Positions 14,585-22,060 of a DNA stretch of 36,188 nucleotides are shown in pieces. The stretch's first letter is position 1. Each line of letters starts with the position of its first letter. A model generated the notes under the pieces. It was not told where the DNA came from. It worked only from the letters and a program-made list of their open reading frames with translations, and searched no databases. A program made the position numbers and the translations under genes. This stretch comes from Erginobacter sp964587835 (GTDB taxonomy: Bacteria; Auribacterota; Erginobacteria; Erginobacterales; Erginobacteraceae). The stretch spans positions 1 to 36,188 of the forward strand of contig CAZPMN010000028.1 of the NCBI GenBank assembly GCA_964587835.1. Direction: 5' to 3'.

Positions 14585-16366
14585 TCACGGCCCTCCGACG
14601 GACTCCAGGGCAAATACCCGGACCAGCAGCCTGGTATCCGGATCGATCTCTTCCAGAACCGGTTCGAGGTGCCGCAGGCTTTCCGGTTCGTAGATCATTC
14701 GGAAGAGAAGAGTTTGGCGCATCCGGGAAAAGCGACGGATATGATCGGGGCGGGGACCGATGATCGTCGAACCGCGCATTCCGAAGGTGTCGGTTTTGGG
14801 GTTGACGCGGGTTATCCCGAAGTAACGGCTGCAGACGTGGACGTAACTCACCCCCCGCCGCCGCAGCTCCCGCACGGCGTCTTCTTCTTCCTCCCAGTAG
14901 AGCCGGGAGAGGGAGAGGTCGATCCGTTCCGGCGTGGTGACCGGCACCAGGTCGGTGACCGCGCCGATGAAGTAACCCTGGTTCCAGGCGGCAAAGATCT
15001 TCGCTCCCGGTCGGGCCAACCGGTCGAGACTCCGGTAAACCCGGTACTCCACCTCGTCGCTGCTGGTCCGGGCGGCCTCCAGAACCCATAACGCCTGGAG
15101 CAGGGCCACCGGAATCAGGAGGGCCGAAAAAATCCATGACTTCTTCCGCCGAAAAAGAAACGGGCCGACCAGTCCCAGGACAAAGAAACCGCCCAGGATG
15201 AGGACGAACCGGAGGCGGTCCGGGGGCAGCTCCGCCCCGGAGATAACCTCGGAGAACATCGGGGGGATGGCCAGATAAACCGCCCGGGCAACGGCCGGGG
15301 CCACCAGGTTTTCGAGCAGCAGGAGCAAGGCCCAACCCGCGGTGACCCACTTGGCCGGACTCTTCCAGCCGACCAGAGCGAGCGAGGTCAGAAGGACCAC
15401 CGAGAGATCGAGGAGGCGGGCCGAACGGTTGACCACCAGGGAGAGGACCAGGGAAACGAGAAAGAGGGCAAGGGCAAAAAAATCCCGTCGTTTAAATGCC
15501 GTCCAGAGCCCCCAGGGGAGGAGGAAGACGAACAGGGTGTAGCGGTTCCAGAAGGCGTCGGGAGGGAGCGGCTGGAGGTCCCCAACCTGGATGATCATCT
15601 GGGCGGTCAAGTCGATCCCCCGGAAGCGGAGGGCCAGGGGTGCCAACCAGTTCAATAGGTTCGGTTTCAGCAGGAGGTAGAGCAGGCCCAAAAGGATAAT
15701 CAGTCCAACGAGGTAGAGTAAGGCCGGGAGAGTTGCCTCCGGTCTCCCGAAGCGGCTCCGGAAGAGCGGCCAGAGAGTGGAGACGAGAACCGCCAGCATG
15801 GCTCCGGCCATCAGGGGTCCGACCGTTAGGCCAAGCAGAAGAAGGAGCAGGGCGGCGAGCGCCGCCGGAACTCTCCTCTTTCCTCGCTTCCCGATCGCCT
15901 GCACCGCCCGGAAGAAGAGAACAATCAGGGGAATGGCCACCAGGTCGTGGGAGAAGTTGACCAAGCAGAGGGTGAGCGGAGCGGGGAGGAGGGCGAAGAT
16001 GATTCCCCCGGCGATTCCCGCGGTTAATCCGTCCCGCCGACGGAGCCAGCCGTAGATGAAAAACGCGGTCAGTGCGGAGACCAGGGCGGACGTGAAGACG
16101 GTCGCCTGGTAGAGGATGGAATCGGGAAGAACCAGTCCCGGCAGCCGGAGCAGCCCAAAGGTGGGATCAAGGGCCGAGAGGGGGAAGACCCCCCGGGCCA
16201 CGCCGTAATAAAACCAGACTTCGATCAGGTGGGAGGAGAACCAGCCGTGCCGGACAAAGAAGACCAGATCAATGACGACCCGAACCAACAGTGCGCCGAA
16301 AAACACCCCCGCCCCGGCCCGCCAATACCTCCTCCTCCCTTTCCCACCTGTTTCAATTCTGTTCAC
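14585..16366 (-). CDS. Multi-pass membrane protein, STT3/GT-C glycosyltransferase-like
   Basis: This protein of about 593 residues has roughly 11-13 hydrophobic segments over residues 18-460 and a soluble C-terminal domain of about 130 residues. The layout and the segments FYYGVARGVFPLSALDP (first luminal loop with acidic residues), AAWNQGYFIGAVTDLVPVTTPERI and the later RRGVSYVHVCSRYFG resemble the GT-C/STT3 and Dpy19 type, in which a W-x-x-G-Y motif follows the last helix. It could therefore transfer a sugar or oligosaccharide from a lipid carrier to exported proteins, but the classical WWDYG is only partly kept (WNQGY), so the function is tentative. The start is a GTG lying inside the terminal inverted repeat of a non-coding element (16364-16808), with no Shine-Dalgarno site. 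The true start may differ. Confidence 0.6.
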   Translation of the reverse strand: MNRIETGGKGRRRYWRAGAGVFFGALLVRVVIDLVFFVRHGWFSSHLIEVWFYYGVARGVFPLSALDPTFGLLRLPGLVLPDSILYQATVFTSALVSALTAFFIYGWLRRRDGLTAGIAGGIIFALLPAPLTLCLVNFSHDLVAIPLIVLFFRAVQAIGKRGKRRVPAALAALLLLLLGLTVGPLMAGAMLAVLVSTLWPLFRSRFGRPEATLPALLYLVGLIILLGLLYLLLKPNLLNWLAPLALRFRGIDLTAQMIIQVGDLQPLPPDAFWNRYTLFVFLLPWGLWTAFKRRDFFALALFLVSLVLSLVVNRSARLLDLSVVLLTSLALVGWKSPAKWVTAGWALLLLLENLVAPAVARAVYLAIPPMFSEVISGAELPPDRLRFVLILGGFFVLGLVGPFLFRRKKSWIFSALLIPVALLQALWVLEAARTSSDEVEYRVYRSLDRLARPGAKIFAAWNQGYFIGAVTDLVPVTTPERIDLSLSRLYWEEEEDAVRELRRRGVSYVHVCSRYFGITRVNPKTDTFGMRGSTIIGPRPDHIRRFSRMRQTLLFRMIYEPESLRHLEPVLEEIDPDTRLLVRVFALESVGGP

Positions 16367-16808
16367 CGCAAAGACGCAAAGAACGCAAAGAAAGATTTTA
16401 AAATTCCTGTTCGGAGCTCTCAGCCCGCTTCAATATTCACACTATCGCCAAAATTTGAATGCCCCTCGAATATCAACTACCTAATGATAAGCGCCCCCTC
16501 CGCGCCGCCGGGGCGAATCCATTTTCCGGGATGAGGCAAGGAATGGAAATACCAACCAGGTTGGATATTCCAAGCACTCCGGAATGCAATTACTAAGGAG
16601 AGCATAAAATAGGTTGCACGTCATTGCGAGGAGCGCAGCGACGAAGCAATCTCAACTTACTGCCCTGGAAGAGATTGCTTCGCTGCGCTCGCAATGACTA
16701 TGTTCGGGGATGCAACCTATATCCTGCCCTTGTTAATAGTTCTCGAATACAACTCCCAAAAGTTCTTCTTTGCGCCCTTTGCGTTCTTTGCGTCTTTGCG
16801 GTGAAATT
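16364..16808. mobile_element. Non-coding element with inverted CACCGCAAAGACGC ends, copy 1
   Basis: The ends are inverted copies: CACCGCAAAGACGCAAAG from 16364 and its reverse complement ending near 16804. The interior has no gene but shares long stretches with copy 2 at 22187-22481, for example 16430-16454 with 22253-22278 and 16521-16548 with 22345-22373. Copy 1 also carries an inner palindrome (16609-16720) that copy 2 lacks. The layout is that of a MITE-like or RIP-like element without transposase. No target duplication was evident. Together with its flanks it fills the gap between the PAC2 gene and the GT-C gene. Confidence 0.65.
16609..16720. repeat. Large imperfect palindrome nested in element copy 1
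   Basis: Outer arms ATAGGTTGCA (16609-16618) and TGCAACCTAT (16711-16720) enclose longer inner arms at 16620-16653 and 16671-16698, beginning GTCATTGCGAG and ending CTCGCAATGAC. The inner arms match except for two 3-nt bulges on the left. Strings of this type (TCATTGCGAGGAGCG...GAAGCAATCTC) are familiar to me from intergenic repeats of several unrelated bacteria; that recollection was not checked. Confidence 0.7.
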
Positions 16809-16832
16809 GTTTCCGGGGGCGAGGCGGGGGGA

Positions 16833-17825
16833 TCAGTTGTCCCGGGGGCCGTCCTTGCCCCGGAAGAGATCGAGAAAACGGTCTTCGTAGAGATGGTACA
16901 AACCCCAGCGGTCCAGTTCCTCCTTGAGGCGGGGAGCCTGGCGCGGATCACGGGCCACCAGACGGAAGAGATCCTCGATCCGGCGGCGGGCTTCCTCGGT
17001 GGGGGTTCCCGGCTCTTCTTCCTCCGCCTCTTCTTCCTCCTCCTCTTCCATCATCTCATCGTAATCTTCCGATTCCCGGTCCGGGTAGATCAATCCGGCC
17101 ATCGTCTCCTGGGCTTTCCGGCCCAGGCGGGAGATCTCCTGGTCGTATTCCTCGATATCGGCCTGGAGGGGGATCAGATCGATCTGGAACGAAAGGATAC
17201 GCTGCAGCAACCGAAGGATCGTCGCCGCCGCCCGGGGGTTCTCAAAGTTGACGGTATAGTGGGGGATCTCCCCCAAGAGACAGATCCCGGGGATCCGGGC
17301 CTCGGCCGCCGCCCCAAGCAGAAGACCGTTGAGGCCGGTGATGTGTCCGCTTTCCAGGAGGGAAACCCCTTCGGAATTGAGGAGCTGTTTCAACTCGGGC
17401 GTCCCGGCAACAGACCAGATCCGGGGATCGTCCTGGTGCTGGATCGGAGAAGGAGCGGCGGCAAAAGTCCAGAGACGGAAGGCCCCCATCTTGAGCGCCA
17501 GACCTACCACTTCCCGAGCCATCCGGATCTGAAGCTCGGCCGGGGGCTGGGATTCGCCGACAAATAGTATCAGATCGCTCCCCGGCCGTGGATTCTTCCA
17601 GAAGTAGAAATTACTGGAGGGCAGCGGGGGAATCCGGGCCAGCGCATCCTCCACCACCACGCCGGTGGGGCTGAAATAGCTGTCCGGGTTGATAAAGGCG
17701 AAACGTTCCGCCTTCAGGGCATCCGCCAGGTAGGAGACCGTCTTGGAAGCCACGTAACCCATCCCCGGCCAGGCGGCCAGTAGCTGGGGATGTTCCAGAC
17801 GGGGCTGTTTCAGGTAGGTGATCAC
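16833..17825 (-). CDS. PAC2 family protein (proteasome assembly chaperone-like)
   Basis: This 330-residue cytoplasmic protein belongs to the PAC2/DUF75 superfamily: LLAAWPGMGYVASKTVSYLADALKAERFAFI, DLILFVGESQPP, GEIPHYTVNFENPRAAATILRLLQRIL. The fold is that of archaeal/eukaryotic proteasome assembly chaperones and bacterial relatives of unknown function. The core occupies about 1-245; a Glu-rich linker (MMEEEEEEEAEEEE, about 254-270) leads to a helical tail with an LFRLVARDPRQAPRLKEELDRWGLYHLYEDRFLDLF pattern seen in this family. The start is GTG at 17825 with GAGGAGG about 10 nt upstream. No proteasome gene is in the window. Confidence 0.82.
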   Translation of the reverse strand: MITYLKQPRLEHPQLLAAWPGMGYVASKTVSYLADALKAERFAFINPDSYFSPTGVVVEDALARIPPLPSSNFYFWKNPRPGSDLILFVGESQPPAELQIRMAREVVGLALKMGAFRLWTFAAAPSPIQHQDDPRIWSVAGTPELKQLLNSEGVSLLESGHITGLNGLLLGAAAEARIPGICLLGEIPHYTVNFENPRAAATILRLLQRILSFQIDLIPLQADIEEYDQEISRLGRKAQETMAGLIYPDRESEDYDEMMEEEEEEEAEEEEPGTPTEEARRRIEDLFRLVARDPRQAPRLKEELDRWGLYHLYEDRFLDLFRGKDGPRDN

Positions 17826-17981
17826 GATCCTTCAGCCTCCTCGTTTTCCGGCCTCCGATGAACCGGCATTACCTTCTCCGGGGGAAGACTTAAACCCCGG
17901 AATAGCTGAAGGCGACGGGTGCCGGGAGCAGAGCGCCCGGGTTACCGGGTCGGAGCTATGCGCTATGCTCTCTGCCCCAAG

Positions 17982-19343
17982 CTAGGCGTCGGCCTGGAGC
18001 TTCTTCAGCCGACGCTCGTAGTCGCGGGCCACGCCGTCCTTGCCTGCCGCCCGGCTGATCCGGATCAGCAGATTCAGGGCCTTAACCTGGTCCTGGAGGA
18101 AACTCCCGGCATCGCCGGCGGCGGCCGCCCGGGCCAGTTGGACCGCGGAATCGGCCATCCCCCGCCGGAACTGGGCTTCGGCCAGACTCAGCAGGGTCAG
18201 CGCGTTGCCGGGGAAGGTGACCAGGAGCTGCTCCAGCACCTCTTTGGCCTGGTCAAGCTTCTTTTCCTTCTCCAGCTTCCGGGCCAGATCGATAAATGCG
18301 TTGAAGGCGTCGGGATTTTCGGTCAGAGCCTGCTCGATCCGGGAGTGGACCTCGTATTTGAAAGAATCTTCCAGGGCTTTATATCCCTGGGCCAGAACTG
18401 AGTGAGCGTGAATCAGTTCTCCCGGATAGTAAAATGGTGTTTCGCCGAGCCCGTCCGCCGCCAGTTCGACCGCCTTCCGATAATCCTCTTTCCTCAACCA
18501 GTACTCGGCCATCGCCAGCTTGGAACGGGAGTCCCAGGGCTCACCCTTCTTCTTCTGGACCCGGCGAATCTCGTCCACCCACTTCCTGGCTTCATCCAGC
18601 TTCCCCTGCCGGAGGGCCAGTTCGGCCAGTTCGATCCGGGCCTGGTAGGAATCCGGATCCTTGGCCAGGATCTTCTTGAACCAGTTCTTGGCCGTCCCCT
18701 GGTTGCCGAGATCGAGGTTGGCCAGCCCGACCAGCTTGATTGCGTCCAGGTCGTCCGGCTGGAGACGCAGGGCCTTTTTCAGCCACTCGATCCCTTTCTC
18801 CTTGTTGCCGGCCTTCATCTGCAGGCGGCCCAGTTTCTTGTACCACTGGAAACTGTCTCCGCAGCGCTTGAGACATTCCTCGGCGTTCTTGATCCCGCGC
18901 TGGTGGGCTCCCATCACGAAGAAGAGATCGTAGAGCGGAGGGTAGATCCTCTCCCGGAAGGGGTGCTTGTAGGGAACGGACTTGAAGACGGCGACTGCTC
19001 CCTCCAAATCCCCCTTCTTCCTCAGGATCCGGGCCAGCCGAACATAAGCCGACCAGCTCTCGCCTTCCTTGATCAGAGAGCGGTAGATCTCCGCCGCCCG
19101 GGCCGGTCTTTTCATATTCTCGTAGACCCCGGCCAGCTGCTCCCGGGTCAGGCGATCCCCGGAGAAAAGGGAGAGGGCGAAACGAAGCACTTTCTCCGCC
19201 GAATTGTAATCCTTCTCGCGGGTAAAAAGGCGGGCCAGGTGGCGGTAAGCCTCGATCCGGGAGGGCCGGTCGAGGATCCGGCCGTAGATCTCTTTCTCCT
19301 TGGCCGTCTTCAGTTTGAGTTTCAAATCCTTAATCGTTTTCAT
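17982..19343 (-). CDS. Tetratricopeptide repeat protein
   Basis: This 453-residue protein is made almost entirely of TPR helix pairs. Examples are PSRIEAYRHLARLFTREKDYNSAEKVLRFAL, SWSAYVRLARILRKKGDLEGAVAVFKSV, QWYKKLGRLQMKAGNKEKGIEWLKKALRLQPDDLDA and ALTLLSLAEAQFRRGMADSAVQLARAAA, with about ten to eleven repeats. There is no signal peptide or membrane segment, so it is cytoplasmic and probably a protein-interaction scaffold; partners are not evident. The ATG at 19343 has GGAGGT 10 nt upstream. A perfect 23-bp palindrome (19362-19410) lies directly before that ribosome site. No specific function can be assigned. Confidence 0.85.
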   Translation of the reverse strand: MKTIKDLKLKLKTAKEKEIYGRILDRPSRIEAYRHLARLFTREKDYNSAEKVLRFALSLFSGDRLTREQLAGVYENMKRPARAAEIYRSLIKEGESWSAYVRLARILRKKGDLEGAVAVFKSVPYKHPFRERIYPPLYDLFFVMGAHQRGIKNAEECLKRCGDSFQWYKKLGRLQMKAGNKEKGIEWLKKALRLQPDDLDAIKLVGLANLDLGNQGTAKNWFKKILAKDPDSYQARIELAELALRQGKLDEARKWVDEIRRVQKKKGEPWDSRSKLAMAEYWLRKEDYRKAVELAADGLGETPFYYPGELIHAHSVLAQGYKALEDSFKYEVHSRIEQALTENPDAFNAFIDLARKLEKEKKLDQAKEVLEQLLVTFPGNALTLLSLAEAQFRRGMADSAVQLARAAAAGDAGSFLQDQVKALNLLIRISRAAGKDGVARDYERRLKKLQADA

Positions 19344-19361
19344 CGGAATATAACCTCCATT

Positions 19362-19410
19362 AACCTGAATTATTCACGAAAAATTTCATTTTTCGTGAAT
19401 AATTCAGGTT
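19362..19410. repeat. Perfect 23-bp inverted repeat upstream of the TPR gene
   Basis: Arms at 19362-19384 and 19388-19410 are exact reverse complements with a TTC loop; they start AACCTGAATTATTC. The hairpin ends two bases before the region holding the TPR gene's GGAGGT. Lack of a T-tract argues against a terminator. It may shield or stabilise the TPR mRNA 5' end. Confidence 0.8.
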
Positions 19411-19618
19411 GTGAATTGCCAGGCAATAACTTAGGGACAAAGGTACCTTTAGGTTGAAATTGCACTTTGCTTTTTCGATTAACTCACCTCGATATTTCTT
19501 TTCCTTTCCCAAAGCCGGGAAAATTTACCAAATAACTTTGCAATAAATTATCAGCCAAGGTGTTATGTACTTAACCTTTTCTCCTTCTCATTCATTGACG
19601 GACCACCTGATTTACACT

Positions 19619-19644
19619 AACCCGATTTATGAATAAATCGGGTT
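19619..19644. terminator. Hairpin just after the kinase gene, possible terminator or palindromic repeat
   Basis: A perfect 12-bp stem AACCCGATTTAT (19619-19630), loop GA, ATAAATCGGGTT (19633-19644), 13 nt downstream of the uridine kinase-like stop. On the minus strand it is followed by AGTGTAAATCAG with no T-run, so termination is uncertain. It resembles the 23-bp palindrome nearby in its AACCYGA.TTAT ends. Confidence 0.4.
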
Positions 19645-19657
19645 AAGGGATTAGTGA

Positions 19658-20935
19658 TCAGTACTCGTAAACGCTCCCACCGATGAATTCCCTGATCAGG
19701 GAAGTGGGCGGAATCACCGAGTCGTCCTCCAGCTCGCTGACCTCCTCCAGGTAGCTAAGGCAGCGGCGACCGCGGAGGAGGGCGTCTTCCCGGCCGGAGA
19801 TCCCAGAAAATCCCGCCACGGCCTTCTTCAGCGGTTCGTAGAGATACTTCTTGTAAACCGGCAGTTCGTAGGGAAGATATCCGTTGACCACCGCCTCCGC
19901 CTGACCGATAAAGGGAACGATGTATTTCTTCTCCTCTTTCCGGACGTAATGCCAGTGACCGAGGGTCCGATCGGGGGTGTAATTGCGATGGCTGTGGTCC
20001 CGGACCATCCGGCGCAGGAGCCGGATGTCGGTCCAGGGGACAAAGTTGTAGTCCCGGTCCTGGAGCTGGCAGATGGCCTCGATGTAGACCCGATAGCGAG
20101 ACTTCTCGGGAATTCCCTTGGTCATCGGGGCGTGGAAGGCGTGGAGTCCTTCCACCAGTAATAGCTGCCCCGGGGCTAGGCGGATTTTCATCCACTCTTC
20201 CTCCCGGCGGCCGGTCTTGAAGTTATAGATCGGGGCCAGGGTCTCCCGCCCGGAGAGGAGTTCCCGCAGGTTCCGGTTGACGGTCTCGATATCCAGGGCC
20301 CGGGGGGACTCGAAGTTGTAATCCCCGTGCTCATCCTGGGGCTGGTCTTTCAGGTTCCAGAAGTAGTTGTCCAGGGGAAGCACCAGCGGATCTTCCCCCA
20401 TCGCCCGCAGGGCATCCCGCAGCTTGAGGGTGGTGGTGGTCTTGCCGGAGGAACTGGGACCGGCGACTATTACCAATCTCACCTGGTCCCGGCGGCCGAG
20501 AATCTCCCCGGCAATCTTCCAGATCGCCGACTCGTAGGCCCGGTCGGCGTCCCGGATCACGTCGAGAAAGCCGCCGAAGGCCATCCGGCGGTTGATCCCC
20601 TCGATCGTCCCCACGTCGCGAGAGCGGTTCCAGCCCCGGGCCAGGGTGACGATCTCCATCTCGTAAATCTCGTTCCAGTTAACCGCCGGCACCGCGGCGG
20701 GGCGGGCGGACTTGCCGGCCCGGCCCTTTTTGGCCGCCGGTTTCCTCGCAGCGGTTTTCTTCGGCGCAGCCTTTCCGGGAGATTTCTTTTTCGCGGGAGC
20801 CTTCTTCAGCTCCGGCTTCTTCCGGGCGGTGGCTTTCCGTCCCTTGGTCTTTCTCGCCGGGGCTTGTTTCGCGGTCTTCTTTTTGGTTACCTTCACGGCA
20901 CTGCTTTTCGCCGCGGTCTTAACTTGCTTCTTCAT
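19658..20935 (-). CDS. Uridine kinase-like P-loop kinase with histone H1-like N-terminal tail
   Basis: In this 425-residue protein, residues 1 to about 82 form a low-complexity Lys/Ala/Pro tail with repeated AKKK, KAPAKKK and AARKPAAKK motifs, like bacterial histone H1-like (AlgP/HctA-type) DNA-binding tails. The rest is a uridine kinase/phosphoribulokinase-family P-loop kinase: Walker A GPSSSGKTTTT, LPLDNYFW, the DYNFESPRALD acceptor region and GLHAFH. This domain combination resembles the UdK proteins with a TGS-like or variable N-terminus, but here the N-terminus is basic. The start was set at ATG 20935 (AAGGAG about 10 nt upstream); the codon before it is TTG. A sigma70 promoter lies at 20996-21024. 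Substrate (uridine or other) is inferred from the family. Confidence 0.85.
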   Translation of the reverse strand: MKKQVKTAAKSSAVKVTKKKTAKQAPARKTKGRKATARKKPELKKAPAKKKSPGKAAPKKTAARKPAAKKGRAGKSARPAAVPAVNWNEIYEMEIVTLARGWNRSRDVGTIEGINRRMAFGGFLDVIRDADRAYESAIWKIAGEILGRRDQVRLVIVAGPSSSGKTTTTLKLRDALRAMGEDPLVLPLDNYFWNLKDQPQDEHGDYNFESPRALDIETVNRNLRELLSGRETLAPIYNFKTGRREEEWMKIRLAPGQLLLVEGLHAFHAPMTKGIPEKSRYRVYIEAICQLQDRDYNFVPWTDIRLLRRMVRDHSHRNYTPDRTLGHWHYVRKEEKKYIVPFIGQAEAVVNGYLPYELPVYKKYLYEPLKKAVAGFSGISGREDALLRGRRCLSYLEEVSELEDDSVIPPTSLIREFIGGSVYEY

Positions 20936-20995
20936 CAATCATCCGCTCCTTGCATTATTCTGTCTTTGTCGGGCTAATCGCCCGAAGGGGGTGGT

Positions 20996-21024
20996 AGTAT
21001 TGAATATAGATTGGGCTGTGTCAA
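20996..21024 (-). promoter_or_regulatory. Sigma70-type promoter for the kinase gene
   Basis: On the minus strand TTGACA (21019-21024), a 17-nt spacer, then AATACT (20996-21001). The -35 is perfect and the -10 has four of six consensus bases. The transcribed leader contains a 6-bp hairpin TCGGGC/GCCCGA (20969-20985) before the ribosome site. Confidence 0.6.
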
Positions 21025-21076
21025 GAAGAGAGGTAAGGATGGAGAGCAAACGGCAAACGGTAAGCAGTAAGCAAGA

Positions 21077-22054
21077 TCAGCGGGCGGCGCAGAGGTCTTC
21101 CAAGATTCGGGCGTTGAGAACACTCTCCTCCGGCGGATAGGGAGACGGGATCCGGTCGAATATCGCCCGTTCCATTGCCTCAATCTCGCAGAGATAGGGA
21201 TCGGCGCGAGGGGTGGGGATGGGCGTCTCCCGGTCGTCGGGAGCGATCAACACCAGGCCGCTACTCTTCCCGTCGGTATCGGGCTGCCAGGGATGCCGGA
21301 TCCGAATGGCTCCCCCCTCCCCGATCACCTCCGCTCCGGCGCCGTAAGGGAGGACGAAGGAACAGTCGAATTGGGCGACGATCCCCGAGGGAAATTCCAG
21401 CCGGGCGGCGGTCAGGACATCGACCCCGCGCTTTCCCACTTTCCGGACCGCCGATACCCTTTCCGGTTGCTCTCCCGCCACCGCCAAGGCGAAGTTGACC
21501 GGGTAGCAGCCGACATCGAGCAGGACACCGCCCCCCAGTTCCGGTGCCCAGCGAATGTTCTCCCCCTCCGGCAGGGTAAAGCGGAACCAGGCCCGGATCA
21601 GCCGGACCCGGCCGATCGCACCTTCCCGGAGGAGTTCTTGCAGCCGGAGAAACTGGGGATGGAAGCGGTAGGCCATCGCTTCCATCAGGACCACCCCCTT
21701 CTCCGCAGCCGCCGACGCCATCTCTCCGGTCTCGGCCGCGCTCAGTCCCAGGGGCTTCTCGCAAAGGACGTGCTTTCCGGCCCGGGCGGCCGCCAGCACC
21801 CAGGGATGGTGAAGACTGTTGGGGAGCGGGATATAAACCACATCGATATCCGGCCGGGCGAGGAGGGCTTCATAGGAGGAAGCGAACTCCCCGATTCCCC
21901 AGCGCCGGGCGAATTCTTCGGTCCGGGCCGGATCCCGACCGCCGACTGCAACCAGCTCCGAGCGGCACGCCCGCCGGAGGGCGGGGATGAACCGCCGGTT
22001 GATCCGGGCCGTGGAGAGAATCCCCCACCTCAACTTTTGACTGGATGCTTTCAA
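21077..22054 (-). CDS. Gfo/Idh/MocA family NAD(P)-dependent oxidoreductase
   Basis: A roughly 325-residue oxidoreductase of the Gfo/Idh/MocA family. The Rossmann start LRWGILSTARINRRFIPAL is followed by SYEALLARPDIDVVYIPLPNSLHHPWVLAAARAGKHVLCEKPLGLS, which contains the family EKP motif. The C-terminal substrate domain contains GGGVLLDVGCYPVNFA, the family's G-D-x-G-x-Y/H pattern. Such enzymes oxidise or reduce sugars or their derivatives; the substrate cannot be told. There is no ATG near the domain start: TTG at 22054 is my choice, but it has no Shine-Dalgarno site, and the sequence upstream is a repeat (AACCGCAGAGGGCGCAGAGG at 22061). The original 5' end may have been replaced by that repeat. 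Confidence 0.85.
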   Translation of the reverse strand: MKASSQKLRWGILSTARINRRFIPALRRACRSELVAVGGRDPARTEEFARRWGIGEFASSYEALLARPDIDVVYIPLPNSLHHPWVLAAARAGKHVLCEKPLGLSAAETGEMASAAAEKGVVLMEAMAYRFHPQFLRLQELLREGAIGRVRLIRAWFRFTLPEGENIRWAPELGGGVLLDVGCYPVNFALAVAGEQPERVSAVRKVGKRGVDVLTAARLEFPSGIVAQFDCSFVLPYGAGAEVIGEGGAIRIRHPWQPDTDGKSSGLVLIAPDDRETPIPTPRADPYLCEIEAMERAIFDRIPSPYPPEESVLNARILEDLCAAR

Positions 22055-22060
22055 AAAATG

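Larger units (their letters stand above)
19344..19657. other. 314-bp intergenic region with two perfect palindromes
   Basis: No gene was found. It contains the hairpins at 19362-19410 and 19619-19644 and, between them, AT-rich sequence with no clear promoter. The base composition is much more AT-rich than the neighbouring coding sequence. Confidence 0.6.

Noticed and set aside
16733..16951. Short frames in the repeat elements (also 22280-22513) sharing a SPQRRK...RKEEL string
   Set aside because: The shared peptide is only the translation of the TTTGCGTCTTTGCGG repeat, and the frames lack ribosome sites.
18402..19457. 351-codon plus-strand frame across the TPR gene
   Set aside because: Shadow of the TPR gene; no ribosome site and no recognisable domain.
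20712..21140. Plus-strand frame that looks like a hydrophobic membrane protein (Phe/Ala rich)
   Set aside because: It is the antisense of the Lys/Ala/Pro tail of the kinase; Lys codons read backwards give Phe and Leu, producing false membrane segments.
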